The notes: generated from the sequence alone by a model not told the origin. A DNA stretch of 64,000 nt from an uncultured Carboxylicivirga sp. (GCF_963674565.1 NZ_OY771430.1:1116001-1180000), one strand, 5' to 3'. Positions 35,114 to 44,348 are shown, counted from the stretch's first letter. A program made the numbers and translations.

Positions 35114-35896
35114 TTATAAATCAGAATCTTCAATATCCACATCCAGAGAAACAGCAACAGCTGCCAAACCAACTAATGCAACTACACCAATGGCAGTACC
35201 GGCACCGGTAGATTTGGATAAATAAAACTTATTACTCTCTTTAGGAAGTGAACAGTCTATGCATTTATAAAAGCTTTGAATCCAGAACTGATGATCCACA
35301 AATTTCCATGTATCTGCCGTCTGATCCTTGTATGATAGGTAACATCGCAGTTCTAAAGGACTGGATTCTTTATCGAATTGGTATTCAGTAATTTTTTCTC
35401 CACTGTCAGAAATATATGTGTATTGACCAATTGAATGTTCAGAAGAAATAAATTGATTCCATGTATTTATACTTTGGATAGTGATGTTTGATTGAGGAGG
35501 TATAAATCCTGATCTGTCGCTGTGCCAGATTGTTCCATCTCCTGAACCTTGGGTATAAGTATTGTATAAATACTCGCTGCTAACCTCCGAATAATCGATA
35601 CTCACTTTTGACTGAGCGGGATTTAATGGATATGATTGTCCGTTAATTATTACAGATGACTCATTCCAGTTAATGTATAAAGGCGCATTTAATTTATTAA
35701 AGATATCGACATCTAATGGTGCATTGGCACCGTTAAAAGTGTATTGCAACAATAAGGTGTCATTTTCAAATACAAAACCATTGTTCGAAGGCTTATTTAA
35801 CGAACTGTCTAATGTAATAATCTGGTAACTTGTACATGATGATAATATGGTTATAAGGAAGCACACGATAAGGCAAACGGTCAGGTTTTTCATCAC
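35114..35896 (-). CDS. Hypothetical lipoprotein
   Basis: 260-residue predicted lipoprotein with lipobox LSSC (about residue 20). I do not recognise the family. Residues 40-190 look beta-rich, with FENDTLLLQYTFNG near the start. A CIDCS pair occurs near residue 212. Near the C-terminus a glycine- and alanine-rich hydrophobic segment (TGAGTAIGVVALVGLAAVAV) could be a membrane helix, before an acidic tail. The gene is monocistronic and convergent with trpB. Confidence 0.6.
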   Translation of the reverse strand: MMKNLTVCLIVCFLITILSSCTSYQIITLDSSLNKPSNNGFVFENDTLLLQYTFNGANAPLDVDIFNKLNAPLYINWNESSVIINGQSYPLNPAQSKVSIDYSEVSSEYLYNTYTQGSGDGTIWHSDRSGFIPPQSNITIQSINTWNQFISSEHSIGQYTYISDSGEKITEYQFDKESSPLELRCYLSYKDQTADTWKFVDHQFWIQSFYKCIDCSLPKESNKFYLSKSTGAGTAIGVVALVGLAAVAVSLDVDIEDSDL

Positions 35897-36075
35897 AATA
35901 ATTTGATTTGTTTATAATTATCCTGAATGAACATAACAAACTCTATACCAAAATATCCTTTACATGTACATTTTAGTACCGAAATGTTTAGGATGAAAAA
36001 TATAAACCCAGATTAGATTAACTCCAATCCGGGTTATATAATTAAGAATACTTAGTTTGTTTGAATAGCAAACTT

Positions 36076-37314
36076 CTATTTCTCAAATAAAGTTGGTTTA
36101 AATGTCAACATCATCCAGGCCCAGTTATTGGATTCATTGTTTTCTGGTATGCCCTTTATAGCATATAAAGCATCAGAGGCAAATAGATGCGAATAACCAA
36201 AATCAAGCTGCACCTGACCTTTATGAGTGTAACCAAACCATAAATCCAATTCAGTACCTAATCCTTTGTTTTGATCAACAATTATACCATCGGCACCAAA
36301 GAAATGCATTGACCCGTTAAACTTTACCTTACCGGGTTTTACATTTCCTTTTATGTAAAGATCATTCAAACCAACATTGTTAATATGATTACCTACATAA
36401 AAATAGTCCATAAATCCGTTGAATTTATGATTGGTTCCGTATAAAGGATTAAATGAGTAATTGTATTCTGTCTCAGTTTGATCAGTACCTGATAAATGTT
36501 CATATCCACCACCAATATTTGCTTTATCACTTAAGGCAAAGGTGCCGTCGATTGAAACATTCAAAGCCGAAATACTTCTGTTTGTAACATCTTTTCCTAA
36601 CTGGTAATAAAGGTTACCAGTTAAATCAATCCCGGCTAATTTGGTTTGTATATGTGTACCCAACGTTTGGCTGTATCTTATTCCTTGCTCTGTTTGAATA
36701 TCATTTTTCCAGTACGGTACGCCGTTATTTAGCAATAATATGCTTGCAGTGTAAGATTCTCCTTTACGATTCAACCATAAGAATTGCATAGCTTTATATG
36801 CATCGGGACCATTATAAAAATTGTTATTTAGGCTTGAATTGTTGTATGCCAAACCGAGGTGCATATTAAAATCCCCCCTATATTTAAACAATACAATATC
36901 ATGAGAACGAGCTTGCTGAGCCCAGCCCACACTCCCTAAAATTCGTTGATCATCATATGCTAATTCCTGACGACCGGCTTTGATTGAGAAAGATTGATCA
37001 ATAAACCATTCGGCCCAGGCCTGATGAAGGTAGGTGACATTATTACCATTGGTTGTTAATTGAGGTTCGCTACCCCAAAGGCGCACATCCTGCAAAACCA
37101 TTCCAATCGCAAAATTTTCATTTTGAAAGGATAGATTAAGTCTGCTTCTTTGCGACGTAAGTAATGATGCCTTCTGATCTTCATAGGCAGGTGTTTTTAC
37201 ACCATGATTAAATTCGGTACGTGGGCGTATTTCTGCTGATATTTTAACCTGGGCATAGGTTCCAATGCTAAAAAAAGCGATGCAGATTATCGATATAATA
37301 TATTTAGTATTCAT
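36076..37314 (-). CDS. Alginate-export-type outer-membrane porin of the nrf operon
   Basis: 412-residue outer-membrane beta-barrel with a signal peptide ending TYAQ near residue 22. The sequence resembles the alginate_exp family: EIRPRTEFNHGVKTPAYED, SQRSRLNLSF, and IKAGRQELAYDDQRILGSVGW. Despite the family name, such proteins in Bacteroidota are general or substrate-specific porins. It follows nrfA by 55 bases on the same strand, so a role in nitrite, nitrate or ammonium passage across the outer membrane is likely but not shown. Confidence 0.75.
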   Translation of the reverse strand: MNTKYIISIICIAFFSIGTYAQVKISAEIRPRTEFNHGVKTPAYEDQKASLLTSQRSRLNLSFQNENFAIGMVLQDVRLWGSEPQLTTNGNNVTYLHQAWAEWFIDQSFSIKAGRQELAYDDQRILGSVGWAQQARSHDIVLFKYRGDFNMHLGLAYNNSSLNNNFYNGPDAYKAMQFLWLNRKGESYTASILLLNNGVPYWKNDIQTEQGIRYSQTLGTHIQTKLAGIDLTGNLYYQLGKDVTNRSISALNVSIDGTFALSDKANIGGGYEHLSGTDQTETEYNYSFNPLYGTNHKFNGFMDYFYVGNHINNVGLNDLYIKGNVKPGKVKFNGSMHFFGADGIIVDQNKGLGTELDLWFGYTHKGQVQLDFGYSHLFASDALYAIKGIPENNESNNWAWMMLTFKPTLFEK

Positions 37315-37332
37315 AGTATTATGGTTCAGTTA

Positions 37333-37363
37333 ATGCCGGAGAGTAGAGAATGCTCTCCGGCAT
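37333..37363 (-). other. Strong hairpin between nrfA and the porin gene
   Basis: ATGCCGGAGAG (37333-37343) pairs perfectly over eleven bases with CTCTCCGGCAT (37353-37363). There is no T run on either side, so it is more likely an mRNA stability or processing hairpin than a terminator. Confidence 0.6.
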
Positions 37364-37369
37364 AAAATA

Positions 37370-38884
37370 TTACTGTATTGATGTTGTATAAGTGGCTTCG
37401 CGTTTAGCACCTTCTTCTTTCCATTTCGGAACTACTGTTTTAAGGAACTCCTTCTTTTCTTGCTGAAGTAAATCAACTGGTAAACCGATGTATTCCTGTG
37501 CTTTTGATTTTGTTGTGATGTCAGGATATGGAACCTCTTCGTTGTGTCCCAAAGAGGCAAGTAAACGGCTAAGTTTTAAACGACCTTCCTGAGCAATGGC
37601 AATGCCTGTAGAAATCACTCTACCAATTTCAACTGGTGAATGGAATGATCCTCCGTGACTGGCAGCAGCATAATCCCAACGCCATTGCGAATGACGAATA
37701 TCCATTAATATATCTTTCATTTGCTCTTCGGTGGCACCTAATTCCCAGGCTAATTTGGCTTCAACATGTGCCCGAACGACCAATTCTTCCAGTTTGTCAC
37801 GATTTTCGATAATACGATCCTGACGTTCGTAAACATCGGCAACCAGACTGGCTGTTTCTTCACGGTGACAAACCTGGCAAGAGTTAGCAACATTATTTAA
37901 TGGACTCTGAATATGGTGATCAGTAAACTTTTGGCCACCTTCGCTTTTATAAGGCATATGACAATCGGCACATGAAACACCGCGTTTGGCATGCACACCT
38001 GTAAGATATACTTCATATCCGGGATGCTGAGCTTTTAGCATAGGTGCCTTACTTAATTTATGTGTCCAGTCAGAAAACTCAATAGCATCGTAATATTCTT
38101 CCATCGCTTCAACCGACATACCATTATCCCAGGGAAATGTCAGGTATGGAGATCCTGGATGGGATTTTTTATTAAAATAATATTCTACATGGCACTGTGC
38201 ACACACAAGCGAACGCATCTCCTGATGAGTGGCGGTATTAATGTCTTTACCCATTCGTTCGAAGGCCTCAACCAATGCAGGACGTGTGATTTTAAGATTC
38301 ATGGTTTTTGAATCATGGCAATCGGCACAACCAATCGCATTCATTACTTCTGAGCCTTTTTCTTCCCAGGTGCCTTTATAAAAATCTGCAGGACCCATTT
38401 CTTTCATCAGGCGTGGCACATCCGGGCTTTTGCATGTCCAGCATGTATTAGGCATCGGACTTTTTTCTTCACCCATTGGAGCTCCGGTACGTAAAGTATT
38501 ATGAATATCTTCAACGGCATATAAGTGCCCACGTCCCTGATTATAATCTTTTGAAAATCCATAGCCAGCCCAAAGAACAACTAAACGAGGATCAACTTCC
38601 AGCATATCAATCATGCCTCCTCCATTGTATTTGCTGGCGAAAAGAGTGTCTTTTGTTTGAAGGTAGGATTGATATTCTTTAGGGAAATTTTGTCCCCAGA
38701 CCTCGTTTCGGGGTTCTGTTTGTGAATAGGTAACCTGAGGTGTATATGCAAAAACAGCTTCTGCACGTCGTTCAATAACAGAAGAAGCCAGAAGTCCTAG
38801 AAGAAATACAACAATTATAGTGATGAAAAACAAAGCCCAACCCAGCCATGGTTTTTCTTTTATTTGATCTCGTATTGGTTTCAT
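37370..38884 (-). CDS. nrfA: Cytochrome c nitrite reductase, catalytic subunit
   Basis: 504-residue periplasmic pentahaem enzyme that reduces nitrite to ammonium with six electrons. The catalytic haem has the special lysine-ligated motif CWTCK (C148, C151, K152). Four CXXCH motifs follow at C186, C228, C305 and C336. The N-terminus has one uncleaved-looking helix (about residues 14-34). It lies 15 bases after nrfH. The cell must also have cytochrome c maturation genes elsewhere, since none is in this cluster. Confidence 0.96.
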   Translation of the reverse strand: MKPIRDQIKEKPWLGWALFFITIIVVFLLGLLASSVIERRAEAVFAYTPQVTYSQTEPRNEVWGQNFPKEYQSYLQTKDTLFASKYNGGGMIDMLEVDPRLVVLWAGYGFSKDYNQGRGHLYAVEDIHNTLRTGAPMGEEKSPMPNTCWTCKSPDVPRLMKEMGPADFYKGTWEEKGSEVMNAIGCADCHDSKTMNLKITRPALVEAFERMGKDINTATHQEMRSLVCAQCHVEYYFNKKSHPGSPYLTFPWDNGMSVEAMEEYYDAIEFSDWTHKLSKAPMLKAQHPGYEVYLTGVHAKRGVSCADCHMPYKSEGGQKFTDHHIQSPLNNVANSCQVCHREETASLVADVYERQDRIIENRDKLEELVVRAHVEAKLAWELGATEEQMKDILMDIRHSQWRWDYAAASHGGSFHSPVEIGRVISTGIAIAQEGRLKLSRLLASLGHNEEVPYPDITTKSKAQEYIGLPVDLLQQEKKEFLKTVVPKWKEEGAKREATYTTSIQ

Positions 38885-38899
38885 AATTTAAGATTTAAG

Positions 38900-39487
38900 T
38901 TAATTTTTACTGTTAAGGTTTTGGATCCATTCAGGTAGAGGACTTTCTGGAACTGGAACACGTGCATTGGGTACACTTGAGAGACTGTTAACTCTACCAT
39001 GTGGAGTTTCTCTATGACATTCCCAGCATTTTCGATCATCAATGTTGAAGTGTACATCCGGTGCTTTTGCAAGTACTTTCTCATTGCTGATCAGGTGTTG
39101 ATGGCATCTGATACAATTCTCCTGTACCACTTCTTTGCCTTCATCCTTAATAAAAATAACCTGGGGTTCGGCACGCATGGTGAATATGGATGCATGTTTC
39201 ATTCCGTCTTTTGCCTTGAAATAGTATGTGTTAACTATATTATCATGAGGAACATGACAATCGTTGCAACTGGCAACTTCACGATGTGCGCTATGATTCC
39301 AGGTTGCATACTGTGGTGCCATAATATGGCAGTTTACACATGTTTTTGGATCATCAGACAGATAGGAGTGAGCTCTGGCCACATAAAACAAGTAAAAGCC
39401 CATGCCAAAAAATATGCCTAATGCAAGTATGACAGGAACTTTCCATTGTTCAGGTGGTTTTAGAAAATCAAAAAACTTTTTTTTCAT
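38900..39487 (-). CDS. nrfH: Cytochrome c nitrite reductase, membrane tetrahaem subunit
   Basis: 195-residue NapC/NirT-family quinol dehydrogenase that passes electrons from menaquinol to NrfA. One N-terminal anchor helix (about residues 17-37) is followed by CXXCH motifs at C50, C74, C125 and C154. It is the first gene of the nrfHA-porin unit. The 125-base gap to hcp holds the hcp terminator; I found no clear promoter for nrfH in the remaining bases. Confidence 0.95.
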   Translation of the reverse strand: MKKKFFDFLKPPEQWKVPVILALGIFFGMGFYLFYVARAHSYLSDDPKTCVNCHIMAPQYATWNHSAHREVASCNDCHVPHDNIVNTYYFKAKDGMKHASIFTMRAEPQVIFIKDEGKEVVQENCIRCHQHLISNEKVLAKAPDVHFNIDDRKCWECHRETPHGRVNSLSSVPNARVPVPESPLPEWIQNLNSKN

Positions 39488-39530
39488 AAACCGTTGTTTT
39501 AGTAAATTGGATTTAAGGGATCTATATAAA

Positions 39531-39577
39531 AATAAAAAACACTATCTGCATTGTCCATTGGAAAGCACAGATAGTGT
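39531..39577 (-). terminator. Terminator of hcp
   Basis: On the minus strand the ten-base arms at 39577-39568 and 39548-39539 (ACACTATCTG and its complement) pair perfectly and are followed by a T-rich run (39539-39531). It separates hcp from nrfHA. Confidence 0.8.
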
Positions 39578-39612
39578 GTAATTTATATTAAGTATGTATA
39601 AATCATTTTTTT

Positions 39613-41244
39613 CTAGGCAATCCAGTTTTTAATATCATCTTCAACAGTAGAAATGGATCCAATACCAAAGGTCTTAACCAGAATATTAGCCACATTTGGT
39701 GATAAAAATGCAGGTAATGTTGGCCCCAGGTTGATATTTTTTACTCCAAGGTGTAGCAGAGCCAATAATACGATTACAGCTTTTTGTTCGTACCAGGCAA
39801 TGTTATAAACAATCGGAAGGTCATTGATATCTTCGAGTTCAAATACTTCTTTTAATTTTAATGCTGTTACTGCAAGACTATAGGAATCATTACACTGTCC
39901 GGCATCTAAAACACGAGGTATTCCGCCAATATCGCCCAGAGGTAATTTATTGTATCTGTATTTGGCACAACCCGCTGTAAGAATCACAGTATCCTGAGGC
40001 AATTCATTTGCAAAATCAGTATAGTATTGTCTGTCTTTCATTCTTCCATCACACCCTGCCATTACCACAAATTTCTTAACAGCACCCGTTTTAACGGCAT
40101 CAACTACTTTATCTGCCAGTTGCATAACCTGATTGTGAGCAAAACCACCGACAATGGTACCCGTTTCAATTTCAGTTGGGGCAGCACATTTTTTTGCATG
40201 TTCAATAATAACTGAAAAATCCTTTGGCTGTCCGTTCTTGCGATCGACAATGTGTGTGCATCCATCAAAACCTGAAGCTCCTGTTGTGTAAACTCTTTCT
40301 TTGTATGAAGCTTTTGGAGGAACGATACAGTTAGTAGTGAATAGGATAGGACCATTAAATGTTTCAAACTCTTCCGTTTGTTTCCACCAGGCACTACCGT
40401 AATTACCAACAAAATTTTCGTATTTCTTGAATTTAGGATAGTAGTGAGCAGGTAACATTTCACTGTGGGTATAAACATCAACGCCAGTTCCTTGAGTCTG
40501 TTCAAGAAGTTCTTCCAAGTCTTTTAAATCATGACCACTGATAAGAATGGCAGGATTTTTCGAAACACCTATGTTCACTGAGGTTACTTCCGGATGACCA
40601 AACGATTCAGTATTAGCTTTATCTAATAGGGCCATTACATCAACACCATATTTTCCGCATTCCAACACTAAAGGCAATAATTCATCGGCCGTAATATTGC
40701 CTTTAGTTGTTGCTATCAGAGCTTTACGGATGAAAGCATAAATTTCTGGATTTTCAAATCCAAGGTTCCAGGCATGCTCACCATACGCCGCCATACCTTT
40801 TAAACCATATGTTAATAATTCTTTTAATGAACGAATATCTTCATTTTCAATGGAAAGAATACCAATCAATAAACTTTTAGATTCCATTTCATTTTGATCT
40901 TTGGCACGAAAAACGGCTGAATCATGTAATTCAACAGGCGCATTAACCTGTTCTCTAAGATCATCCTGAATACTATAACCTTCTGTAATTTTTTCAATAA
41001 TTTTATTGCTATCAAAATTAGCATTGGTGATAGTAATAAATAAGGCATCAATAATGTATTTATCCGCCTTGACTGTATCAAGTTTACTAACAGCGCCAAG
41101 TTGACTCCAAATGGCAACCCCCTTTGTAGTGTACAATAATAAATCCTGCAAATTGGCTACTTCCGGTGTTTTCCCACAAACCCCTTTTATTGAACAACCT
41201 ACGCCTTTTGAAGCCTCCTGGCACTGATAACAAAACATACTCAT
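39613..41244 (-). CDS. hcp: Hybrid cluster protein (hydroxylamine/NO reductase), class I
   Basis: 543-residue cytoplasmic iron-sulfur enzyme. The N-terminal ligands C5, C8, C17 and C23 have the C-X2-C-X8-C-X5-C spacing of class I Hcp, seen in anaerobes such as Desulfovibrio. The hybrid-cluster cysteines lie in FTTNCIVPP, FDGCTHIV, AGCAKYRYN and AGQCNDSY. Hcp reduces hydroxylamine in vitro and is now thought to act on NO; both fit its place beside nitrite reduction, which leaks NO. An iron-sulfur protein gene precedes it and likely supplies electrons, as no hcr-type reductase is fused or adjacent. Confidence 0.95.
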   Translation of the reverse strand: MSMFCYQCQEASKGVGCSIKGVCGKTPEVANLQDLLLYTTKGVAIWSQLGAVSKLDTVKADKYIIDALFITITNANFDSNKIIEKITEGYSIQDDLREQVNAPVELHDSAVFRAKDQNEMESKSLLIGILSIENEDIRSLKELLTYGLKGMAAYGEHAWNLGFENPEIYAFIRKALIATTKGNITADELLPLVLECGKYGVDVMALLDKANTESFGHPEVTSVNIGVSKNPAILISGHDLKDLEELLEQTQGTGVDVYTHSEMLPAHYYPKFKKYENFVGNYGSAWWKQTEEFETFNGPILFTTNCIVPPKASYKERVYTTGASGFDGCTHIVDRKNGQPKDFSVIIEHAKKCAAPTEIETGTIVGGFAHNQVMQLADKVVDAVKTGAVKKFVVMAGCDGRMKDRQYYTDFANELPQDTVILTAGCAKYRYNKLPLGDIGGIPRVLDAGQCNDSYSLAVTALKLKEVFELEDINDLPIVYNIAWYEQKAVIVLLALLHLGVKNINLGPTLPAFLSPNVANILVKTFGIGSISTVEDDIKNWIA

Positions 41245-41289
41245 GATTTTTTCTTTTACTTGATTATTATTTATTTAGCTTATTAGTTT

Positions 41290-41385
41290 CCCCGATAGCT
41301 ATCGGGGGCAGAAGGCAATTGATAAAATGCTTCAGAAAAGAGCATAGGAATCCCATTAAGGTACTTTTGCCTTTTGCCTTTTGCC
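41290..41385. repeat. Palindrome and tandem heptamers between the Fe-S gene and hcp
   Basis: A perfect 18-base palindrome CCCCGATAGCTATCGGGG occupies 41290-41307. Three exact tandem copies of TTTTGCC follow at 41365-41385. Neither is part of a gene. They look like a dispersed intergenic repeat in the 168-base gap; the palindrome could form a hairpin in the hcp leader. Confidence 0.6.
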
Positions 41386-41412
41386 TGTTTAACTTTTACC
41401 TTGATTATTTTT

Positions 41413-42294
41413 CTACACCCATTCTTCTGAAAGGATTTCTCCTTCAATGGATACCACGACCTTTTTTAAAGGTATTTTGCGTGAAGCCAGATCAACAGCC
41501 TGTTTGGCCATCTGAAGTAATCCTCCACAGCATGGAACCTGCATAATGGTAACTGTCAGTGTGTTGATTTTTGCATCATCAATCAGTTTTACTAACTTAT
41601 CGATGTAAACACTATGGCCATCATCAAGCTTTGGACAAGCAATACCAACACTTCGGCCTTTCAGATATTTACTGTGAAAATTTCCCATGGCAAAAGCCAC
41701 ACAATCAGCAGCCAATACCATATCTGATTCGATAAAATAATTGGCCATCGGATTGATGAGATGCATTTGTACCGGCCATTGACGCAGCTCCGAAGGAGCG
41801 TCTGTATTGGTTGGCTGACTTGTAATGGCACTTGGCCTTTCAATGCTTCTGGCCTGAGATCCGGGACAGCCACCACCAACATGACCTGTATGCATCACCG
41901 AAATTTTTGGTTTATGAACCTGACGAGTCACATCTTCTACCTTGAAATCGAGTTTGTCTTCATTTTCTCTCAACCAACCAACAGCTTGTTTAAGAAATAC
42001 GCTTTCGTTATGATCTTTCAGATGCTTCAGGTGTGCTACTACAGTGTTAATTCCTTTCTCAACCATAATCTCAATCACCTTAATTTCATCATAAGGTTCA
42101 GCTTCACGTTTTTCAATAGTCATGGCGTCCTGTGGGCAATGGTTAAGGCAAGCGCCTAATCCATCGCACATCAAGTCGCTTACTAATCGAGCTTTACCAT
42201 CGATTATCTGAAGAGCCCCCTCGTGACATTCAGGAATGCAAACCCCACAACCATTGCATTTTTCCTCGTCGATTTTTACTACTTCCCGTATCAT
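41413..42294 (-). CDS. 4Fe-4S protein upstream of hcp
   Basis: 293-residue cytoplasmic protein. Residues 1-60 form a two-cluster ferredoxin domain (CNGCGVCIPECHEGAL and CDGLGACLNHCPQDAM). The rest has GHVGGGCPGSQAR, VLAADCVAFAMGNFH and VPCCGGLLQMAKQA, segments of a family seen beside hcp in anaerobes. An electron donor to Hcp is the natural guess. No flavin or NAD motif is visible. Its start codon is 128 bases from the divergent Crp/Fnr gene. Confidence 0.75.
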   Translation of the reverse strand: MIREVVKIDEEKCNGCGVCIPECHEGALQIIDGKARLVSDLMCDGLGACLNHCPQDAMTIEKREAEPYDEIKVIEIMVEKGINTVVAHLKHLKDHNESVFLKQAVGWLRENEDKLDFKVEDVTRQVHKPKISVMHTGHVGGGCPGSQARSIERPSAITSQPTNTDAPSELRQWPVQMHLINPMANYFIESDMVLAADCVAFAMGNFHSKYLKGRSVGIACPKLDDGHSVYIDKLVKLIDDAKINTLTVTIMQVPCCGGLLQMAKQAVDLASRKIPLKKVVVSIEGEILSEEWV

Positions 42295-42333
42295 TGTATA
42301 TATTTTTTATAGTTTTTTTCTGTTTTACATTAG

Positions 42334-42341
42334 CAAAAGTA
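42334..42341 (-). promoter_or_regulatory. -7 element of the Fe-S/hcp operon
   Basis: On the minus strand TACTTTTG (42341-42334) fits TAnnTTTG. There is no -33 TTTG at 19-21 bases; instead the 16-base palindrome is centred about 43 bases upstream of the expected start, as at class II activator sites. Confidence 0.5.
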
Positions 42342-42362
42342 AGACGAGATTCATTCCAATGC

Positions 42363-42378
42363 TGTAACAAATGTTACA
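42363..42378. promoter_or_regulatory. Candidate Crp/Fnr (HcpR-type) operator
   Basis: TGTAAC (42363-42368) and GTTACA (42373-42378) form a perfect palindrome around AAAT. It lies between the divergent Crp/Fnr regulator and the Fe-S/hcp operon and is the only such site I found in an intergenic region of the window. It is a likely binding site for the regulator encoded at 42423. Confidence 0.65.
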
Positions 42379-42422
42379 AAATCGAAATTAATTCATAATT
42401 TGGCACTTTATTACTTAAATCT

Positions 42423-43091
42423 ATGGATCAATTATATAAATGTCCACTTTTTAAAGGTGTTAATCCCGATGACTTGGATAATTATCTTAACACTATTCAT
42501 TATCAAATTAAGAAGTATAATAAGGATCAGATAATAGCACAAGCCGGGGAGGAGTGTAATGCGTTATTAATCATGATGAAAGGTAGTGTGAAAGGTGAGA
42601 TGATTGATCCTTCGGGAAAAGCAGTAAAGATTGAAGATATTGAACCTCCCAAACCATTAGCCATTGCGTTTATTTTCGGTCAGAATAATTATTTTCCGGT
42701 AAATATTGTTGCAACTACTGATGTTGAGATTTTTAAGCTTCCCAAAGAATCCATTATAAGATTGATGCAGGTAAGTGCTCCTTTTCTTCAAAATTTTATG
42801 AATAATATTTCAAATCGGGCTCAATTCTTATCTAATAAAATTCGGTTTCTTACATTTCAGACTATCCGGGGTAAACTGGCACATTATTTATTACAGTTGG
42901 CTGGCTCTTTGGATGGAGAAATCATTCTTCCTAAAAGCCAGGAAGAATTAGCTTCATTATTTGGGGTTACACGTCCATCGTTAGGCAGAGCTATTCGTGA
43001 ACTGCATAATGAGGGTATTATTCTGGCTCAGGGAAAAAGTATTAAAATACTGGATCGAAAACTGTTGTTGCAACAATTAAAAAAGGGATAG
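42423..43091 (+). CDS. Crp/Fnr family regulator, HcpR-like by context
   Basis: 222-residue cytoplasmic transcription factor. About residues 10-125 form a cyclic-nucleotide-binding-type sensor domain, and residues 165-200 hold the winged helix with SQEELASLFGVTRPSLGRAI. There is no N-terminal cysteine cluster as in FNR. In Porphyromonas and sulfate reducers the regulator HcpR, which senses NO or hydroxylamine stress, controls hcp; divergence from the hcp operon with a shared palindrome suggests the same here. The haem or NO sensing mode cannot be read from sequence. Confidence 0.8.
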   Translation: MDQLYKCPLFKGVNPDDLDNYLNTIHYQIKKYNKDQIIAQAGEECNALLIMMKGSVKGEMIDPSGKAVKIEDIEPPKPLAIAFIFGQNNYFPVNIVATTDVEIFKLPKESIIRLMQVSAPFLQNFMNNISNRAQFLSNKIRFLTFQTIRGKLAHYLLQLAGSLDGEIILPKSQEELASLFGVTRPSLGRAIRELHNEGIILAQGKSIKILDRKLLLQQLKKG

Positions 43092-43112
43092 AACAGAACG
43101 GTTTTTTAATTA

Positions 43113-44111
43113 TTACTGTAATATTAACTTATTAATGGTTTTTAAATCTTCATTTTCAATTACTAATAGATAAATTCCCTTTGTAAATGATGATATATCA
43201 AGATCAATAGAATTATTAAAATTAAAGTTTCTAAAATATACTTTGGTACCCGCCAGGTTATACAATGATATTTCGGTTGGTATAGATGACTGATTTGTAC
43301 TTATTATTCTGATATTTCCTTTTGTAGGATTGGGAGTTATAGTATAAGCTGTTGCTAAATTTGTTTCGATATTTGTATTTGGGTTTTCTTCCATAAAAAG
43401 ATCATGAACTTCAGATTCACTCAAGGCGCGGTTATATATTCTAATATCATCAATCACACCTTTAAATGTTGGTGTGGAATTGTATTGTTCGCTACCGGCA
43501 ATGCATAGGTTTTGAAGAGGATTATCCAATTCTACCAGATCCCATCCGTATTCCTGATAGTTTTCTTTAGTGTCATCAATCCATATTTCAAGTAATGCAG
43601 GTGAAGCGTGGGTAATTCCCACAATATGGTGCCATTCTCCATCATTTACAACTCTTTTAGAATAATTGGAAACCATGTAATCGTTATGTCTCCAGTTCTC
43701 ATCTCTACTGTCAAATCTTACAGTGTCATTAAAAAATAAAGTATAGCCGCAGATCGGAACATCAGTAAAATTATATCCATACTTGGTAACCACAAACCTG
43801 TTTGCTTCAGGTTTGTCAGTTGTTTTGATCCATACACTAATACTAACTTCGCTTGTAATATTTCGATTTGCACTCCCTGCAGCAAATATGGCTCCCTGGA
43901 AATCAATGGCACAGTCACTATTTCCAAAACGGTCTTCAACCAGAAAATAAGTGTCGGTACCATGTGAACTGAGACTGCAATCACGAATACCCATTAAATC
44001 ACTAAGACTACCATTTGTAAAAGGGAAATGTCCGACCAATCCTACGGTTGTTTGCCCATTGATAGATGAGCAAAACACCCATAAGCTAAAAACTAAGTAG
44101 AAAGCCTTCAT
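43113..44111 (-). CDS. LamG-domain protein with T9SS sorting domain
   Basis: 332-residue secreted protein. A signal peptide of about 19 residues (ending INGQ) is followed by a concanavalin-like LamG domain (about 30-235) that contains ISVWIKTTD, DGEWHHIVGI and IDDIRIYNRALSESEV. The C-terminal ~75 residues are a type A type IX secretion sorting domain: ITPNPTKGNIRI near the start and GIYLLVIENEDLKTINKLIL at the end. It should be exported by T9SS and attached to the cell surface. The ligand is unknown. Confidence 0.9.
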   Translation of the reverse strand: MKAFYLVFSLWVFCSSINGQTTVGLVGHFPFTNGSLSDLMGIRDCSLSSHGTDTYFLVEDRFGNSDCAIDFQGAIFAAGSANRNITSEVSISVWIKTTDKPEANRFVVTKYGYNFTDVPICGYTLFFNDTVRFDSRDENWRHNDYMVSNYSKRVVNDGEWHHIVGITHASPALLEIWIDDTKENYQEYGWDLVELDNPLQNLCIAGSEQYNSTPTFKGVIDDIRIYNRALSESEVHDLFMEENPNTNIETNLATAYTITPNPTKGNIRIISTNQSSIPTEISLYNLAGTKVYFRNFNFNNSIDLDISSFTKGIYLLVIENEDLKTINKLILQ

Positions 44112-44296
44112 AACGTAATTATTTAAGTTAATAATTAAGACGAATGGTTTTCACATAGTCAACAGGATTTTTATCTGGGGTGTCATTCACAGAATAAGGC
44201 AATATTAAAGTTAATAAAAAGGGGTTGTAAAGGCAATGCTTTTGACGAAGATTTGAATCTTCTGAAGAATTCATTTTAGTTGAATGAATATCATTT

Positions 44297-44304
44297 TATA
44301 TTTG
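44297..44304 (+). promoter_or_regulatory. -7 element for the amidohydrolase gene at 44349
   Basis: TATATTTG matches TAnnTTTG, 44 bases before the GTG start. No -33 match at the usual distance. Confidence 0.4.
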
Positions 44305-44348
44305 AATTCAATTGCTAATATTGCTACTGATATTTAAAAAATAGAGAA

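Noticed and set aside
41365..41385. CRISPR-like repeats
   Set aside because: Only three 7-base units occur, with no spacers and no cas genes.
42400..42416. Sigma-54 promoter starting TTGGCAC upstream of the Crp/Fnr gene
   Set aside because: The -12 part lacks TTGC at the required distance. The same fault rejects TTGGCAC at about 15011 and the minus-strand copy near 5283.
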